Shown piece by piece: positions 44,803-53,955 of a DNA stretch of 64,000 nt (positions are counted from its first letter, which is position 1; every line of letters begins with the position of its first letter). Position numbers and translations under genes: made by a program. The notes under the pieces are model-generated. The model worked only from the letters and a program-made list of their open reading frames with translations, did not search any database and was not told the origin of the DNA. The stretch is from Rubrivivax sp. GTDB taxonomy: Bacteria > Pseudomonadota > Gammaproteobacteria > Burkholderiales > Burkholderiaceae_C. The stretch spans positions 17,291 to 81,290 of the forward strand of contig JAIXRN010000006.1 of assembly GCA_027485165.1 (NCBI GenBank), read 5' to 3'.

Positions 44803-45981
44803 ATGACGCCCCCCACTGACCCTTCTTCACCGCCTCTGCCTGCCTTGTCCGACCTGCACCCCGACAGCCTGGCCGCCCAGGCCCTGGGCTGGGTGGACGA
44901 GGCCACGCGCGCCGTCACCCCGCCCATTCACGTCAGCAGCACCTACCTGCGCGACCCGGACAACCAGTACCGCAGCGGCCGCGTCTACGCCCGCGCCGAC
45001 AACCCGGCTTTCGACCAACCCGAAGCCCTGCTGCGCGCGCTGGAAGGCGGCCACCAGGCGCTGCTGTTTGCCAGCGGCATGGCCGCGGCCACGGCCGTGT
45101 TCCAGGCCCTGCAGCCCGGCGACCACGTGCTGGCACCACAGGTGATGTACTGGTCGCTGCGCAACTGGCTGATGACGTTTGCCACCGGCTGGGGCCTGCA
45201 GGTGGAACTGATCGACATGACCAGCCCCGCTGCCGTGCAGGCCGCGCTGCGGCCCGGCCAGACGAAGCTGGTGTGGATCGAGACGCCTGCGAATCCGCTG
45301 TGGACGGTGACCGACATCGCCGAAACCGCGCGTCTGGCGCATGCCGCGGGCGCGCTGCTGGCGGTCGATTCCACCGTGCCCACGCCGGTGCTCACGCGCC
45401 CGCTGGTGCTGGGGGCCGACATCGTGATGCACGCCGCCACCAAGTACCTGAACGGCCATTCCGACCTGATCGCCGGGGCGCTGGTCACGCGCTCTGACAA
45501 CGAACACTGGCAACGCGTGCGCAAGGTGCGCGCGCAGATCGGCGGCACCCTGGGCAGCTTCGAGGCCTACCTGTTGCTGCGCGGCATGCGCACCCTGCAC
45601 CTGCGCGTGCGCGCGGCCTGCGCATCGGCGCAGCGCATCGCCGAACACTTCGCCGTGCACCCGCAGGTGCTGGAAGTGCTGTACCCGGGCCTGCCGGACT
45701 GCCAGGGGCATGAGGTGGCCAAGGCGCAGATGCAGGGCGGGTTTGGCGGCATGCTGTCCATCCGCGCCCGCGGCGGCGAAGCGCACGCCATTGCGGTGGC
45801 CGCGCGCACGAAGCTATGGAAGCGCGCCACGTCGCTGGGCGGCACCGAAAGCCTGATCGAACACCGCGCCAGCGTCGAAGGCGCTGGCACGCCGGCCCCG
45901 CCCGACCTGCTGCGGCTGAGCGTGGGCATCGAGCATGTGGACGACTTGATGGCCGACCTGGAACAGGCGCTGGCGCGCTGA
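44803..45981 (+). CDS. metC: Cystathionine beta-lyase / Cys-Met metabolism PLP enzyme
   Basis: TPPIHVSSTYLRDPDNQYRSGRVYARADNPAFDQPEALLRALEGGHQALLFASGMAA...VDSTVPTPVLTRPLVLGADIVMHAATKYLNGHSD. ORF track starts at 44749; the ATG at 44803 is preferred. Confidence 0.92.
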   Translation: MTPPTDPSSPPLPALSDLHPDSLAAQALGWVDEATRAVTPPIHVSSTYLRDPDNQYRSGRVYARADNPAFDQPEALLRALEGGHQALLFASGMAAATAVFQALQPGDHVLAPQVMYWSLRNWLMTFATGWGLQVELIDMTSPAAVQAALRPGQTKLVWIETPANPLWTVTDIAETARLAHAAGALLAVDSTVPTPVLTRPLVLGADIVMHAATKYLNGHSDLIAGALVTRSDNEHWQRVRKVRAQIGGTLGSFEAYLLLRGMRTLHLRVRAACASAQRIAEHFAVHPQVLEVLYPGLPDCQGHEVAKAQMQGGFGGMLSIRARGGEAHAIAVAARTKLWKRATSLGGTESLIEHRASVEGAGTPAPPDLLRLSVGIEHVDDLMADLEQALAR

Positions 45982-46008
45982 CGGGCTAAGGAGGGGGAGC
46001 TTGGCTTG

Positions 46009-46701
46009 TCACTCGAGCCAAGCACGCCACTCGCTCACGCCTGCCTCGCTGACGAAGAGTTCAACGCGGTAACCCATGGATTCGAGGTAGCGTTGCGCGT
46101 CCCCCGCTTCGACGCCAATCGCAGCCATGCGGGGCAGGTTCTGTTCGAAGAAGATCTCCTTGATCTTCTTCGTGCGCAGAAGGCCGTCGCAACCTTTCAA
46201 GACGAGCGTGTCTGCGCCCTCGACATCGATCTTCAGCAGACGGATGTCCTGGTCCAGCACTTGATCCAGTCTGACGCAGACGACCTTGCAGTGCGCCTCG
46301 TTCGGGCTGTCCATCAGGCCGCCCCAGCCGGTCTGCTCCTCGGGACCTAGCACGAAAGTACAGATTTGGTTGGTTTCGCCCAGCGCCGTGCCCATGCAAT
46401 GCACCTGCTGCGTTAGCCGGTTCAGCGTGATGTTCGAGACCAGTTGCGGATAGATGCGTGGCGACGCCTCGAAGGCCAGCACTTCGTTACCTGGTTTGGC
46501 CTTGGCCCAAAGCATTGCGAAGTACCCGATATTGGCGCCGACGTCGACAAGCGTTCCGCCATCGGCAGCAATCCTCAGCAACTCAAGGCTCAGTCCTTCT
46601 TCCCACACCGAGTGTTGATGGATGCACTCGGAAATGGCATCACCGTCGTGAAGCTGCACTTGCAGATCATCGAAGAACTTGACGCGGCCGATTCGGGACA
46701 T
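46009..46701 (-). CDS. FkbM family methyltransferase
   Basis: GGTLVDVGANIGYFAMLWAKAKPGNEVLAFEASPRIYPQLVSNITLN...RLLKIDVEGADTLVLKGCDGLL. Confidence 0.92.
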   Translation of the reverse strand: MSRIGRVKFFDDLQVQLHDGDAISECIHQHSVWEEGLSLELLRIAADGGTLVDVGANIGYFAMLWAKAKPGNEVLAFEASPRIYPQLVSNITLNRLTQQVHCMGTALGETNQICTFVLGPEEQTGWGGLMDSPNEAHCKVVCVRLDQVLDQDIRLLKIDVEGADTLVLKGCDGLLRTKKIKEIFFEQNLPRMAAIGVEAGDAQRYLESMGYRVELFVSEAGVSEWRAWLE

Positions 46702-47294
46702 GGGATCACTCTGTTGTGCTGGAACTTCGACCTGGATGACTCAGGCAAGGCAGGCCACTCGGTCGTGCCAAAGCGGTTCGAAAAGGGGCCGGTGGCATCC
46801 TCTGCGCGGCTGCATCATAGCGGGCGGGAACGCGCACCAAGGCCGCACAGATAGCGCCCTGCGCCGATGTCGGTGCTGGCAGCTGAGCTAAGCGATGCCA
46901 GCACCGGCTGCCAGAGTGGCGGAGTTCTGATGAAGCCGTCACTTGTGGCGTGATCGCTGCCTCGCTCAGCTGACAGCAACGACCATTTGACGTCTCTGCG
47001 CTGGCTGATGAGCAGCCAGCATCAGGACGACGTCAGCGACTCTTCCTGGCGGATGACCGGCTAGGGCCGCGAACGTCTTGATCTCGGCGCGAACATGGAG
47101 TTGTTCCGAGTGCATCTTTGCCCTGTGGCAAGCGACCGTCGATGATGCGGATCGGAATCGCCCCCATGCGAGCAGTGGCAGCAGGACTCGGGTCGTTCCT
47201 GGTCATGCTCACTGACCACCGTCATGCCTTGATCATGCATCACGCTTCCAAATCGGCGGCACGATCTTGCCGCGCTTGACCGCCATGACCACCA

Positions 47295-48071
47295 TCACCA
47301 CCCGGTGGTGGTGCAGACCAGCAGCGCGAACAGCGACGACTCGACGCCGAAGTCGCCGCCTGTCAGCAGAGTGGGGCCCTTGACGGTGGACCGGATCAGG
47401 CCCGGCTCGGCTTCGTTGCCCGACACGATGCTTGAAAAGATGGCCGACTGGGTGTAGTTCCAGGCCATGTGGAAGCCGATGCTCAGCCACAGCTGGCGCG
47501 TCAGCATGTAGCCGCCAGCCAGCAGGATGCCGGCCTCGACGGCGATGAACAGCGCGCCTTCGAGCGTGCCTTGCGGGTTCATCAGCTGGGTCAGCCCGAA
47601 CGCCAGCGAAGACACCGCCAGCGCCGCCCAGCTGCCGAACCAGGCTTCCACCGAACGGAACAGAACGCCGCGGAACAGCAGTTCCTCGAACACGCTGGAG
47701 CTGATGGCCATGCCCACGGCCGGGATCAGGTAGCTCGGCGGGTTCAAGCCCGTGATGCGGTAGACGCCGAGCGCCATCAGCAGCAGCTCGCAGGCGGTGT
47801 ACAGGCCTGCGCCGATGAGCAGGCCGATGCCCAGCTGGCGCCCCAGCCCCTGCGGCCCCAGTTCGGCGACGACGGGCCGTTGCTCGATGAAGTGGGCATG
47901 GCCGATATAGACAGCGAAGCCGGCGATGGCGATCGCGATGACGTGCATGGCCGCCTTGGACGGCTCTGCGGCGTAGCTGAACATCACCTCGCCGTTCATG
48001 GCCATCAGCCAGACGAGCAGGAAGCCCAGCAGCAGGATGCGCAGCGGCGGGGATGCGAAGATGCGGCGCAC
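47295..48071 (-). CDS. CPBP family intramembrane metalloprotease (both ends possibly frameshifted)
   Basis: SSSVFEELLFRGVLFRSVEAWFGSWAALAVSSLAFGLTQL...WLSIGFHMAWNYTQSAIF. Typical C-terminal tail KRGKIVPPIWKRDA is in another frame (ending 47233). Confidence 0.88.
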   Translation of the reverse strand: MRRIFASPPLRILLLGFLLVWLMAMNGEVMFSYAAEPSKAAMHVIAIAIAGFAVYIGHAHFIEQRPVVAELGPQGLGRQLGIGLLIGAGLYTACELLLMALGVYRITGLNPPSYLIPAVGMAISSSVFEELLFRGVLFRSVEAWFGSWAALAVSSLAFGLTQLMNPQGTLEGALFIAVEAGILLAGGYMLTRQLWLSIGFHMAWNYTQSAIFSSIVSGNEAEPGLIRSTVKGPTLLTGGDFGVESSLFALLVCTTTGW

Positions 48072-48274
48072 GGGGCCGCGCGGGCTGGGGGGGCGCTGGC
48101 GTCATCGGGGCAGGATCCTTCAAGGCCGGGGTGGTCGACAAGGGTCGGTCGCGCTGCGCGGCGCAAGATGTCTGCCAGGCCAGGCCAGGCCAGGCCACGG
48201 CCGCTGGTTGCCCTTCCGGCAAGTGCCAGGGCCGGGCGCGTTGACCCGCCTGTGAAACCTGGGCATCATCGTGA

Positions 48275-48289
48275 TGTAACTTAATTACA
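48275..48289. promoter_or_regulatory. HexR-type operator upstream of zwf
   Basis: TGTAACTTAATTACA, a near-perfect palindrome matching the known HexR consensus (TGTAATTAAATTACA), 31 bp before the zwf start and in an otherwise GC-rich context. Confidence 0.85.
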
Positions 48290-48319
48290 TCCCGCCGGCT
48301 CGCCCACAGCTGGCGTCAC

Positions 48320-49789
48320 ATGATGTCCTTCGATCTCGTTCTCTTCGGCGGTACCGGCGACCTGACCTGGCGCAAGCTGATGCCTGCGCTTTTCCAGGCC
48401 CACCGCCACGGCAAGCTGCCCCCCGGTGGCCGCATCCTGGCGGTGGCTCGGGACGAGCGCAGCGACGACGCCTACCGCGCCTTCATCCAGGAACGGTTTT
48501 CGGAAGTCGAAGCCAGCAAGCGCCCCAGCGACGATGAATTCGCCCAGTTCGCAGCCCTGCTGCACTACCGGCGCATGGACCTGTCGCAGCCCGACCACTA
48601 CGCCGGCCTGCGCCGCTGGGTGGAAGACAGCCGCAGCGACGGCCCGGCCGACACCGTGGTGATGTACCTGGCCACCAGCCCCTACCTGTTCCCCGTGATC
48701 TGCGAACAGCTGGGCGCCGCTGGCCTGAATGGCCCGCGCGTGCGCGTGGTGCTGGAAAAGCCGCTGGGCCACGACCTGGCCAGCGCGCAAGACATCAACC
48801 GCGTCGTGAAGTCGGTGTTCCAGGAACAGCAGGCCTTCCGCATCGACCACTACCTGGGCAAGCCGGCGGTGCAGAACCTGATGGCGCTGCGCTTCGGCAA
48901 CGCGCTGTTCGAACCGCTGTGGCGGCGCGAGAGCATCGCCAACATCCAGATCACCCTGGCCGAAGGCCTGGGCGTGGGCACACGTGGCGACTACTACGAC
49001 AAGACCGGCGCGCTGCGCGACATGGTGCAGAACCATGCGCTGCAGCTGCTGACGATGATCGCGATGGAGCCGCCCTCGACCAACGACGCCGACGCCATCC
49101 GCGACGAGAAGCTGAAGGTGCTGAAGAGCCTGCGGCCGTTTTCGTCCGAAGCCGTGGCGCGCGACGTGGTGCGCGGCCAGTACCGTGCCGGCACCGTGAA
49201 CGGCCAGGCCGTTCCGGGCTACCTGGAAGAGGTGAAAGTGCCGCCCGGCAGCCACTGCGAAACCTTTGTGGCGCTGCGCACCGAAGTGCAGAACTGGCGC
49301 TGGGCTGGTGTGCCCTTCTACCTGCGCACCGGCAAGCGCCTGGCCGCGCGCGACGCGCAGATCGTGGTGAACTTCCGCGAGGTGCCACACCCGATCTTCC
49401 CGGGCTCATCAGGCCTGAGCCGGGCCAACAAGCTGGTGATCAAGCTGCAGCCCGAAGACGGGCTGGAACTGCACCTGCTGGCGGCCAAGGGCGGGGGCAG
49501 CAACGAAACCCTGTCGCCGGTGAGCCTGGACCTGGACTTCGACAAGGCTTTCCCGACCGAACGCGTGGGTGCCTACGAACGCCTGCTGCTGGACGCCATC
49601 GCCGGGCGGCTGAACCTGTTCGTGCGCAGCGACGAACAGGAACAGGCCTGGCGCTGGGTGGAACCGGTGCTGCACGCCTGGGCGCAGGACAGCGTAGGCC
49701 CGCGCCCCTATGCCGCCGGCAGCTGGGGCCCACCCGCCGCCAGCGCCCTGGTGGCCCGCGACGGGCACGCCTGGGCAGAAGAACAGTGA
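48320..49789 (+). CDS. zwf: Glucose-6-phosphate 1-dehydrogenase
   Basis: FDLVLFGGTGDLTWRKLMPALF...FRIDHYLGKPAVQNLMALRFGNALFEPLW...PFYLRTGKRL. Confidence 0.98.
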   Translation: MMSFDLVLFGGTGDLTWRKLMPALFQAHRHGKLPPGGRILAVARDERSDDAYRAFIQERFSEVEASKRPSDDEFAQFAALLHYRRMDLSQPDHYAGLRRWVEDSRSDGPADTVVMYLATSPYLFPVICEQLGAAGLNGPRVRVVLEKPLGHDLASAQDINRVVKSVFQEQQAFRIDHYLGKPAVQNLMALRFGNALFEPLWRRESIANIQITLAEGLGVGTRGDYYDKTGALRDMVQNHALQLLTMIAMEPPSTNDADAIRDEKLKVLKSLRPFSSEAVARDVVRGQYRAGTVNGQAVPGYLEEVKVPPGSHCETFVALRTEVQNWRWAGVPFYLRTGKRLAARDAQIVVNFREVPHPIFPGSSGLSRANKLVIKLQPEDGLELHLLAAKGGGSNETLSPVSLDLDFDKAFPTERVGAYERLLLDAIAGRLNLFVRSDEQEQAWRWVEPVLHAWAQDSVGPRPYAAGSWGPPAASALVARDGHAWAEEQ

Positions 49790-49808
49790 AGGTGCCGCGG
49801 CCTTGAAC

Positions 49809-50732
49809 ATGCTGGAACGCATCCGCGCGGCCATCCCGGCCCTGCCGCCGGCCGAGCAGCGCGTGGCCCATTTGCTGCTGGCAGACCCGCGCAGCTTCGC
49901 CACGCTGCCGGTGGGTGAACTGTCGCTGCGGTCCAGCGTGAGCAAGCCCACCGTGGTGCGCTTTTGCCGCAGCGTGGGCTACGACGGCCTGGCCGACTTC
50001 AAGCTGAAGCTGGCCGGCAGCGTGAACGAAGGCGTGCCCTTCGTTCACCGCGCCGTGGACGAAGACGACAAGGCCGGCGACATCGTCGTGAAGGTCATCG
50101 ACAACGCCATGGCCGCCTTGCTGAGCTACCGCAGCGCAGCCAGCAGTCAGGCCGTCGAACGCGCCATCGCGGCGCTGGCCGACACCGGCCGGGCTTCGAA
50201 CCAGGGCCGGCGCATCGAGTTTTACGGCGTGGGCAACAGCGGCATCGTGGCGCTGGACGCGCAGCACAAGTTCTTCCGCCTGGGCGTGATGGCCACGGCC
50301 GTGAGCGACGGCCACATGCAGGTGATGGCCGCCACGATGCTGAAGCCCGGTGACTGCGCCGTCATCATCAGCAACAGCGGCCGTAGCCGCGACCTGTTGG
50401 ACGTGGCCGAGATCGCGCGCAAGAAGGGCGCCACCGTCATCGTCATCACGGCCAGCGGCTCACCGCTGGCGCGTGAAGCGCTGGCCAGCCCGCTGCACGT
50501 GCTGCTGGCCGCCGACCACCCGGAAGACGCCGACCGCTACAGCCCGATGGTGTCGCGCCTGCTGCACCTGCTGATCATCGACATCCTGACCACTGGCGTG
50601 GCGCTGCGCCTGGGTTCGGCGCAGCTGCGCCCACTGCTGCAGGAAATGAAAAAGAACCTGCGCCAGCGGCGCTATGCCGCGGCCGGAGCGGGTTCAGACA
50701 GCGACAGCGACAGCAGTTCTTCGACGCCGTAG
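49809..50732 (+). CDS. hexR: MurR/RpiR-family transcriptional regulator, HexR type
   Basis: MLERIRAAIPALPPAEQRVAHLLLADPRSFATLPVGELSLRSSVSKPTVVRFCRSVGYDGLADFKLKLAGSVNEGVPFVH; SIS domain GVGNSGIVALDAQHKFFRLG...VIISNSGRSRDLLDVAEIARKKGA. Confidence 0.95.
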   Translation: MLERIRAAIPALPPAEQRVAHLLLADPRSFATLPVGELSLRSSVSKPTVVRFCRSVGYDGLADFKLKLAGSVNEGVPFVHRAVDEDDKAGDIVVKVIDNAMAALLSYRSAASSQAVERAIAALADTGRASNQGRRIEFYGVGNSGIVALDAQHKFFRLGVMATAVSDGHMQVMAATMLKPGDCAVIISNSGRSRDLLDVAEIARKKGATVIVITASGSPLAREALASPLHVLLAADHPEDADRYSPMVSRLLHLLIIDILTTGVALRLGSAQLRPLLQEMKKNLRQRRYAAAGAGSDSDSDSSSSTP

Positions 50733-50962
50733 AGCTGGGCCAGCTGCACCAGCTTCGGCGGCGCTCCCACCACACCGAAGCCACGCCCTGCGGCGCGCGA
50801 CAGCCGGTGCGCCTGCATCAGCAGCGCCAGCAGCGAGGTGTCGAACGCCTGCAGCCCGCTGGCGTCCACCTGCACAGGGCCACTGCCATTGGCCAGCGCC
50901 TGCTGCAGCTGCGCGAGCAGGGCCGGCGCGTTGGCCAGGGTGGCGCTAGGGGGCAGCTGCAT
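50672..50962 (-). CDS. mlaB: STAS-domain protein MlaB
   Basis: GPVQVDASGLQAFDTSLLALLMQAHRLSRAAGRGFGVVGAPPKLVQLAQLYGVEELL; position in the mla cluster. Confidence 0.9.
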   Translation of the reverse strand: MQLPPSATLANAPALLAQLQQALANGSGPVQVDASGLQAFDTSLLALLMQAHRLSRAAGRGFGVVGAPPKLVQLAQLYGVEELLSLSLSEPAPAAA

Positions 50963-50968
50963 GACAGG

Positions 50969-51589
50969 TCAACTCTTGCTGGGCTTGTTGCGTTCCACGA
51001 GTGCTGCGATCAGCCCGTCGATGCCGCCCTTGGTGATCTCGGTGGCGAACTGCGAGCGGTAGCTCTGCACCAGCCAGATACCGCCGACGTTGACGTCGAT
51101 GATCTTCCAGTCGCTGGCGTCGGCGGGCTTGTCCACGCGGTAGTCCAGCTTGATGGGTTCGCCCTTGCCGCGCACTTCGCTCTGCACCACCACCTGCGTG
51201 CTGTTGGCCACGGGCTGGGTGCGGGTGACTTCGACCGTCTGGTCCTTGATCTCGGTCAGCGCGCCGGCATAGACGCGCACCAGCAGGGTCTTGAATTCAG
51301 CCTGCAGCTTGGTGCGCTGCTCGGCCGTGGCCTGGCGCCACTGCGGGCCCACGGCCGAACGCGTCATGACTTCGAAGTTCACGTGCGGCAGCACCTTGGC
51401 GTCGATGAGCTGCAGCACGCGGTTGACGTCGCCACCCTGGATGGCCTTGTCGGCCTTGGCCGACGCGATGACGTCGGCCGAGATCTGGCGCACCAGGGCG
51501 TCGGGCGCATTGGCCGGGGCCTGGGCCAGGACGGGGGCCACGGCGGCGGCCAGCAGCAGGGGGGCCAGGGCGGTCAGGGTGGTGTGCAT
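50969..51589 (-). CDS. mlaC: Phospholipid-binding protein MlaC
   Basis: Signal peptide; VLQLIDAKVLPHVNFEVMTRSAVGPQWRQATAEQRTKLQAEFKTLLVRVYAGALTEI...DWKIIDVNVGGIWLVQSYRSQFATEI. Confidence 0.96.
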   Translation of the reverse strand: MHTTLTALAPLLLAAAVAPVLAQAPANAPDALVRQISADVIASAKADKAIQGGDVNRVLQLIDAKVLPHVNFEVMTRSAVGPQWRQATAEQRTKLQAEFKTLLVRVYAGALTEIKDQTVEVTRTQPVANSTQVVVQSEVRGKGEPIKLDYRVDKPADASDWKIIDVNVGGIWLVQSYRSQFATEITKGGIDGLIAALVERNKPSKS

Positions 51590-51730
51590 GGATATCTACC
51601 TTTCTTCAGGACATGGCGTGCCGGTCGGTCAGTGCTGCCACAGATGGGCATCGTGCCGGCCTGCCTTCAACGCCGCAGGCAGACGCCAGGCCGACGCTGC
51701 GTCGGCTGCGGCTGACAGGGATTCACTTCT

Positions 51731-52588
51731 TTACTTCTTGGCGGGGGCCGGCGCGGCAGGCGCGCGCCCTGGTGCTGGCTTTGCGGCAGGGGCCGGGCTG
51801 GCCGGTTCGTCGGCGAATTCGTCCACCATCGGCGCGGCGCCGTCGTAAACCGCATCCAGCCGGCGCTGCAGGTAGGCGTCGCGCAGGAAGCTGTAGCGGT
51901 CCAGGGCCACCTGGTCCAACAGACCGGTGGCGCCCAGCAGGCTGGCGCGCAGGCTGATCACTTCCAGGGTGGTGACGGCATAGCTGCCAGCGTCGGTGGT
52001 GGGCAGGCGCGACGGGGCGGCCTGGCGGTCCACCAGCAGGGCAGCGCTGTCGCGCAGGGTGGACGGGCCCAGCAGCGGCAGCATCACGAAGGGCCCTGGC
52101 CCCATGCCCCAGACACCCAGCGTCTGGCCAAAGTCTTCGCTGCGGCGCTGCATGCCGAATTCGGTCGCCGGGTCCAGCACGCCGGCAAAGCCCATCACGG
52201 TGTTGGTGAGGAAGCGAAAACCCATCTCCAGCCCGCTGCCGACCTTGCCCTGCAGCACATGGTTGGCAGCCGACCAAGCGTCGCCGATGTTGCCAAAGAA
52301 GTTCGACACACCGGTGCGCACCAGCGCCGGCACAGCGTCGCGGTAGGCCGTGGCCACGGGGCGCACGACGGCGCCGTCGACCGCGTCATTGAAAGCGTAG
52401 ACCTGGCGGTTCCAGGCTTCCCAGGGGTCGGCCGGCGTCGTGGCCGCCACGGGCGCGCTGGCGCTGCCGGGGGGCACGGTGGCACAGCCAGCCAGCCCGG
52501 CCAGGGCCGTGGCGGCCAGCGCGGCACGGGTGGCGTGGGCCGCGCGGGCAGCGTGGGCACAGGCGGCGATGCGGTACAGCGGCTTCAT
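51731..52588 (-). CDS. mlaA: Lipoprotein MlaA/VacJ
   Basis: LAGCATVPPG; DPWEAWNRQVYAFNDAVDGAVVRPVATAYRDAVPALVRTGVSNFFGNIGDAWSAANHVLQGK...EDFGQTLGVWGMGPGPFVMLPLLGPSTLRD. Confidence 0.96.
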   Translation of the reverse strand: MKPLYRIAACAHAARAAHATRAALAATALAGLAGCATVPPGSASAPVAATTPADPWEAWNRQVYAFNDAVDGAVVRPVATAYRDAVPALVRTGVSNFFGNIGDAWSAANHVLQGKVGSGLEMGFRFLTNTVMGFAGVLDPATEFGMQRRSEDFGQTLGVWGMGPGPFVMLPLLGPSTLRDSAALLVDRQAAPSRLPTTDAGSYAVTTLEVISLRASLLGATGLLDQVALDRYSFLRDAYLQRRLDAVYDGAAPMVDEFADEPASPAPAAKPAPGRAPAAPAPAKK

Positions 52589-53112
52589 TTTGTGGCTCCT
52601 GATGCGGGGGCTGCCGGTGTGGCGGCAGCGCCTGGCGTGGCGGGGGCGGCCGTGCCGGCTTCGTCGGCCTTGCCGGTCAGGAACTGGCCGATCAGGTTTT
52701 CCAGCACCACGGCCGACTGCGTCTGGGCGATGGTTTCGCCGGCACTCAGGTTGGCGTCGTCGCCGCCGGGTTCCAGGCCCACGTATTGGTCGCCCAGCAG
52801 GCCGGCGGTCAAGATCTTGGCGGCGGTGTCCTTGGGGAAGCGGTAGTCGATCTGGATGTCCATGCTCACCACACCCTGGAAGGTCTTGGGGTCCAGCACG
52901 ATGGCGGTGACGCGGCCCACTGTGACGCCGGCGGCGCGCACCGCGGCCCGCGGCTTCAGGCCGCCAATGTTGTCGAAGCGGGCCTGCACGGTGTAAGTAG
53001 CGCCTGCGCCCAGGCTGCCCAGGTTGGCGGCCTTCAACGACAGGAACACCACGCCGGCAATGCCCAGCAGCACGAACAGGCCGACCAGGGCCTCGAGGTT
53101 GCGCTTATTCAT
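52585..53112 (-). CDS. mlaD: MCE-domain protein MlaD
   Basis: MNKRNLEALVGLFVLLGIAGVVFLSLKAANLG...YTVQARFDNIGGLKPRAAVRAAGVTVGRVTAI...AKILTAGLLGDQYVGLEPGGD. Confidence 0.97.
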   Translation of the reverse strand: MNKRNLEALVGLFVLLGIAGVVFLSLKAANLGSLGAGATYTVQARFDNIGGLKPRAAVRAAGVTVGRVTAIVLDPKTFQGVVSMDIQIDYRFPKDTAAKILTAGLLGDQYVGLEPGGDDANLSAGETIAQTQSAVVLENLIGQFLTGKADEAGTAAPATPGAAATPAAPASGATK

Positions 53113-53172
53113 GTTGGCTCATGTTGTCCCCGTTTGCAGCTGGGTGGTGTGCAGTCGCTTGCATAAGGGGCG

Positions 53173-53955
53173 TCAGGGAGTGGAGAACATCAGGGCCGTG
53201 AGGATGAAGTCCGACCCCAGGATCCACAGCGAAGAGATCACCACCGTGCGCGTGGTGGCGTAGGCCACACCTTCGGGCGTGGCTTCTGTTTCATAGCCCT
53301 GATACAGCGCGACGACCGTGCAGATAAGGCCGAACACCGTGGCCTTCACCAGCCCGTTGCCGACGTCGCGCCAGACGTCCACCTGGGTTTGCATGATGGA
53401 CCAGAAGTTCCCGGCGTCCACGCCGATCAGCTTCACCGCCACCACCCAGGCACCGAGGATGCCGACGGTCGAAAACAGCGCCGCCAGCAGGGGCATGGAG
53501 AAGATGCCGCCGATGAGCCGCGGCGCCAGCACGCGCGCCTTCGGGTCCACGGCCATCAGTTCCATCGCGGCGATCTGCTCGCCGGCCTTCATCAGCCCGA
53601 TCTCGGCTGTCAGCGACGTGCCGGCGCGGCCGGCAAACAGCAGCGCCGCCACCACCGGGCCCAGTTCGCGCACCAGGGACAGGTTGACGATCAGTCCCAG
53701 GCTTTCGGTCGCGCCATACGTGACCAGGGCGTAGTACATCTGCAGCGCCAGCACGAAGCCCACCGCCAGGCCGGAGGCCATGATGATGACGAGCGAACGG
53801 TTGCCGATGGCATAGACCTGGGCCACCACCAGGCCGAAGCGGCGCAGCGACGCCGGCACGGCCCGCAGCATGTCCAGGAAGAACAGCGTGGCGTGGCCCC
53901 AGCCGCGCAGCTGCGCCAGCGTCCAGACCCCCAGACGTTGCAGCAACGCCATCAC
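53173..53955 (-). CDS. mlaE: ABC transporter permease MlaE
   Basis: VYAIGNRSLVIIMASGLAVGFVLALQMYYALVTYGATESLGLIVNLSLVRELGPVVAALLFAGRAGTSLTAEIGLMKAGEQIAAMELMAVDP. Confidence 0.97.
   Translation of the reverse strand: MMALLQRLGVWTLAQLRGWGHATLFFLDMLRAVPASLRRFGLVVAQVYAIGNRSLVIIMASGLAVGFVLALQMYYALVTYGATESLGLIVNLSLVRELGPVVAALLFAGRAGTSLTAEIGLMKAGEQIAAMELMAVDPKARVLAPRLIGGIFSMPLLAALFSTVGILGAWVVAVKLIGVDAGNFWSIMQTQVDVWRDVGNGLVKATVFGLICTVVALYQGYETEATPEGVAYATTRTVVISSLWILGSDFILTALMFSTP

Noticed and set aside
46706-47243. Small ORFs in the AT-richer gap (e.g. 46706-46942, 47061-47243)
   Set aside because: No recognisable domain, no convincing start context; probably noncoding.
48175-48194. (ccagg)4 microrepeat upstream of the CPBP gene
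   Set aside because: Short, GC-biased repeat with no linked feature; could arise by chance or slippage.
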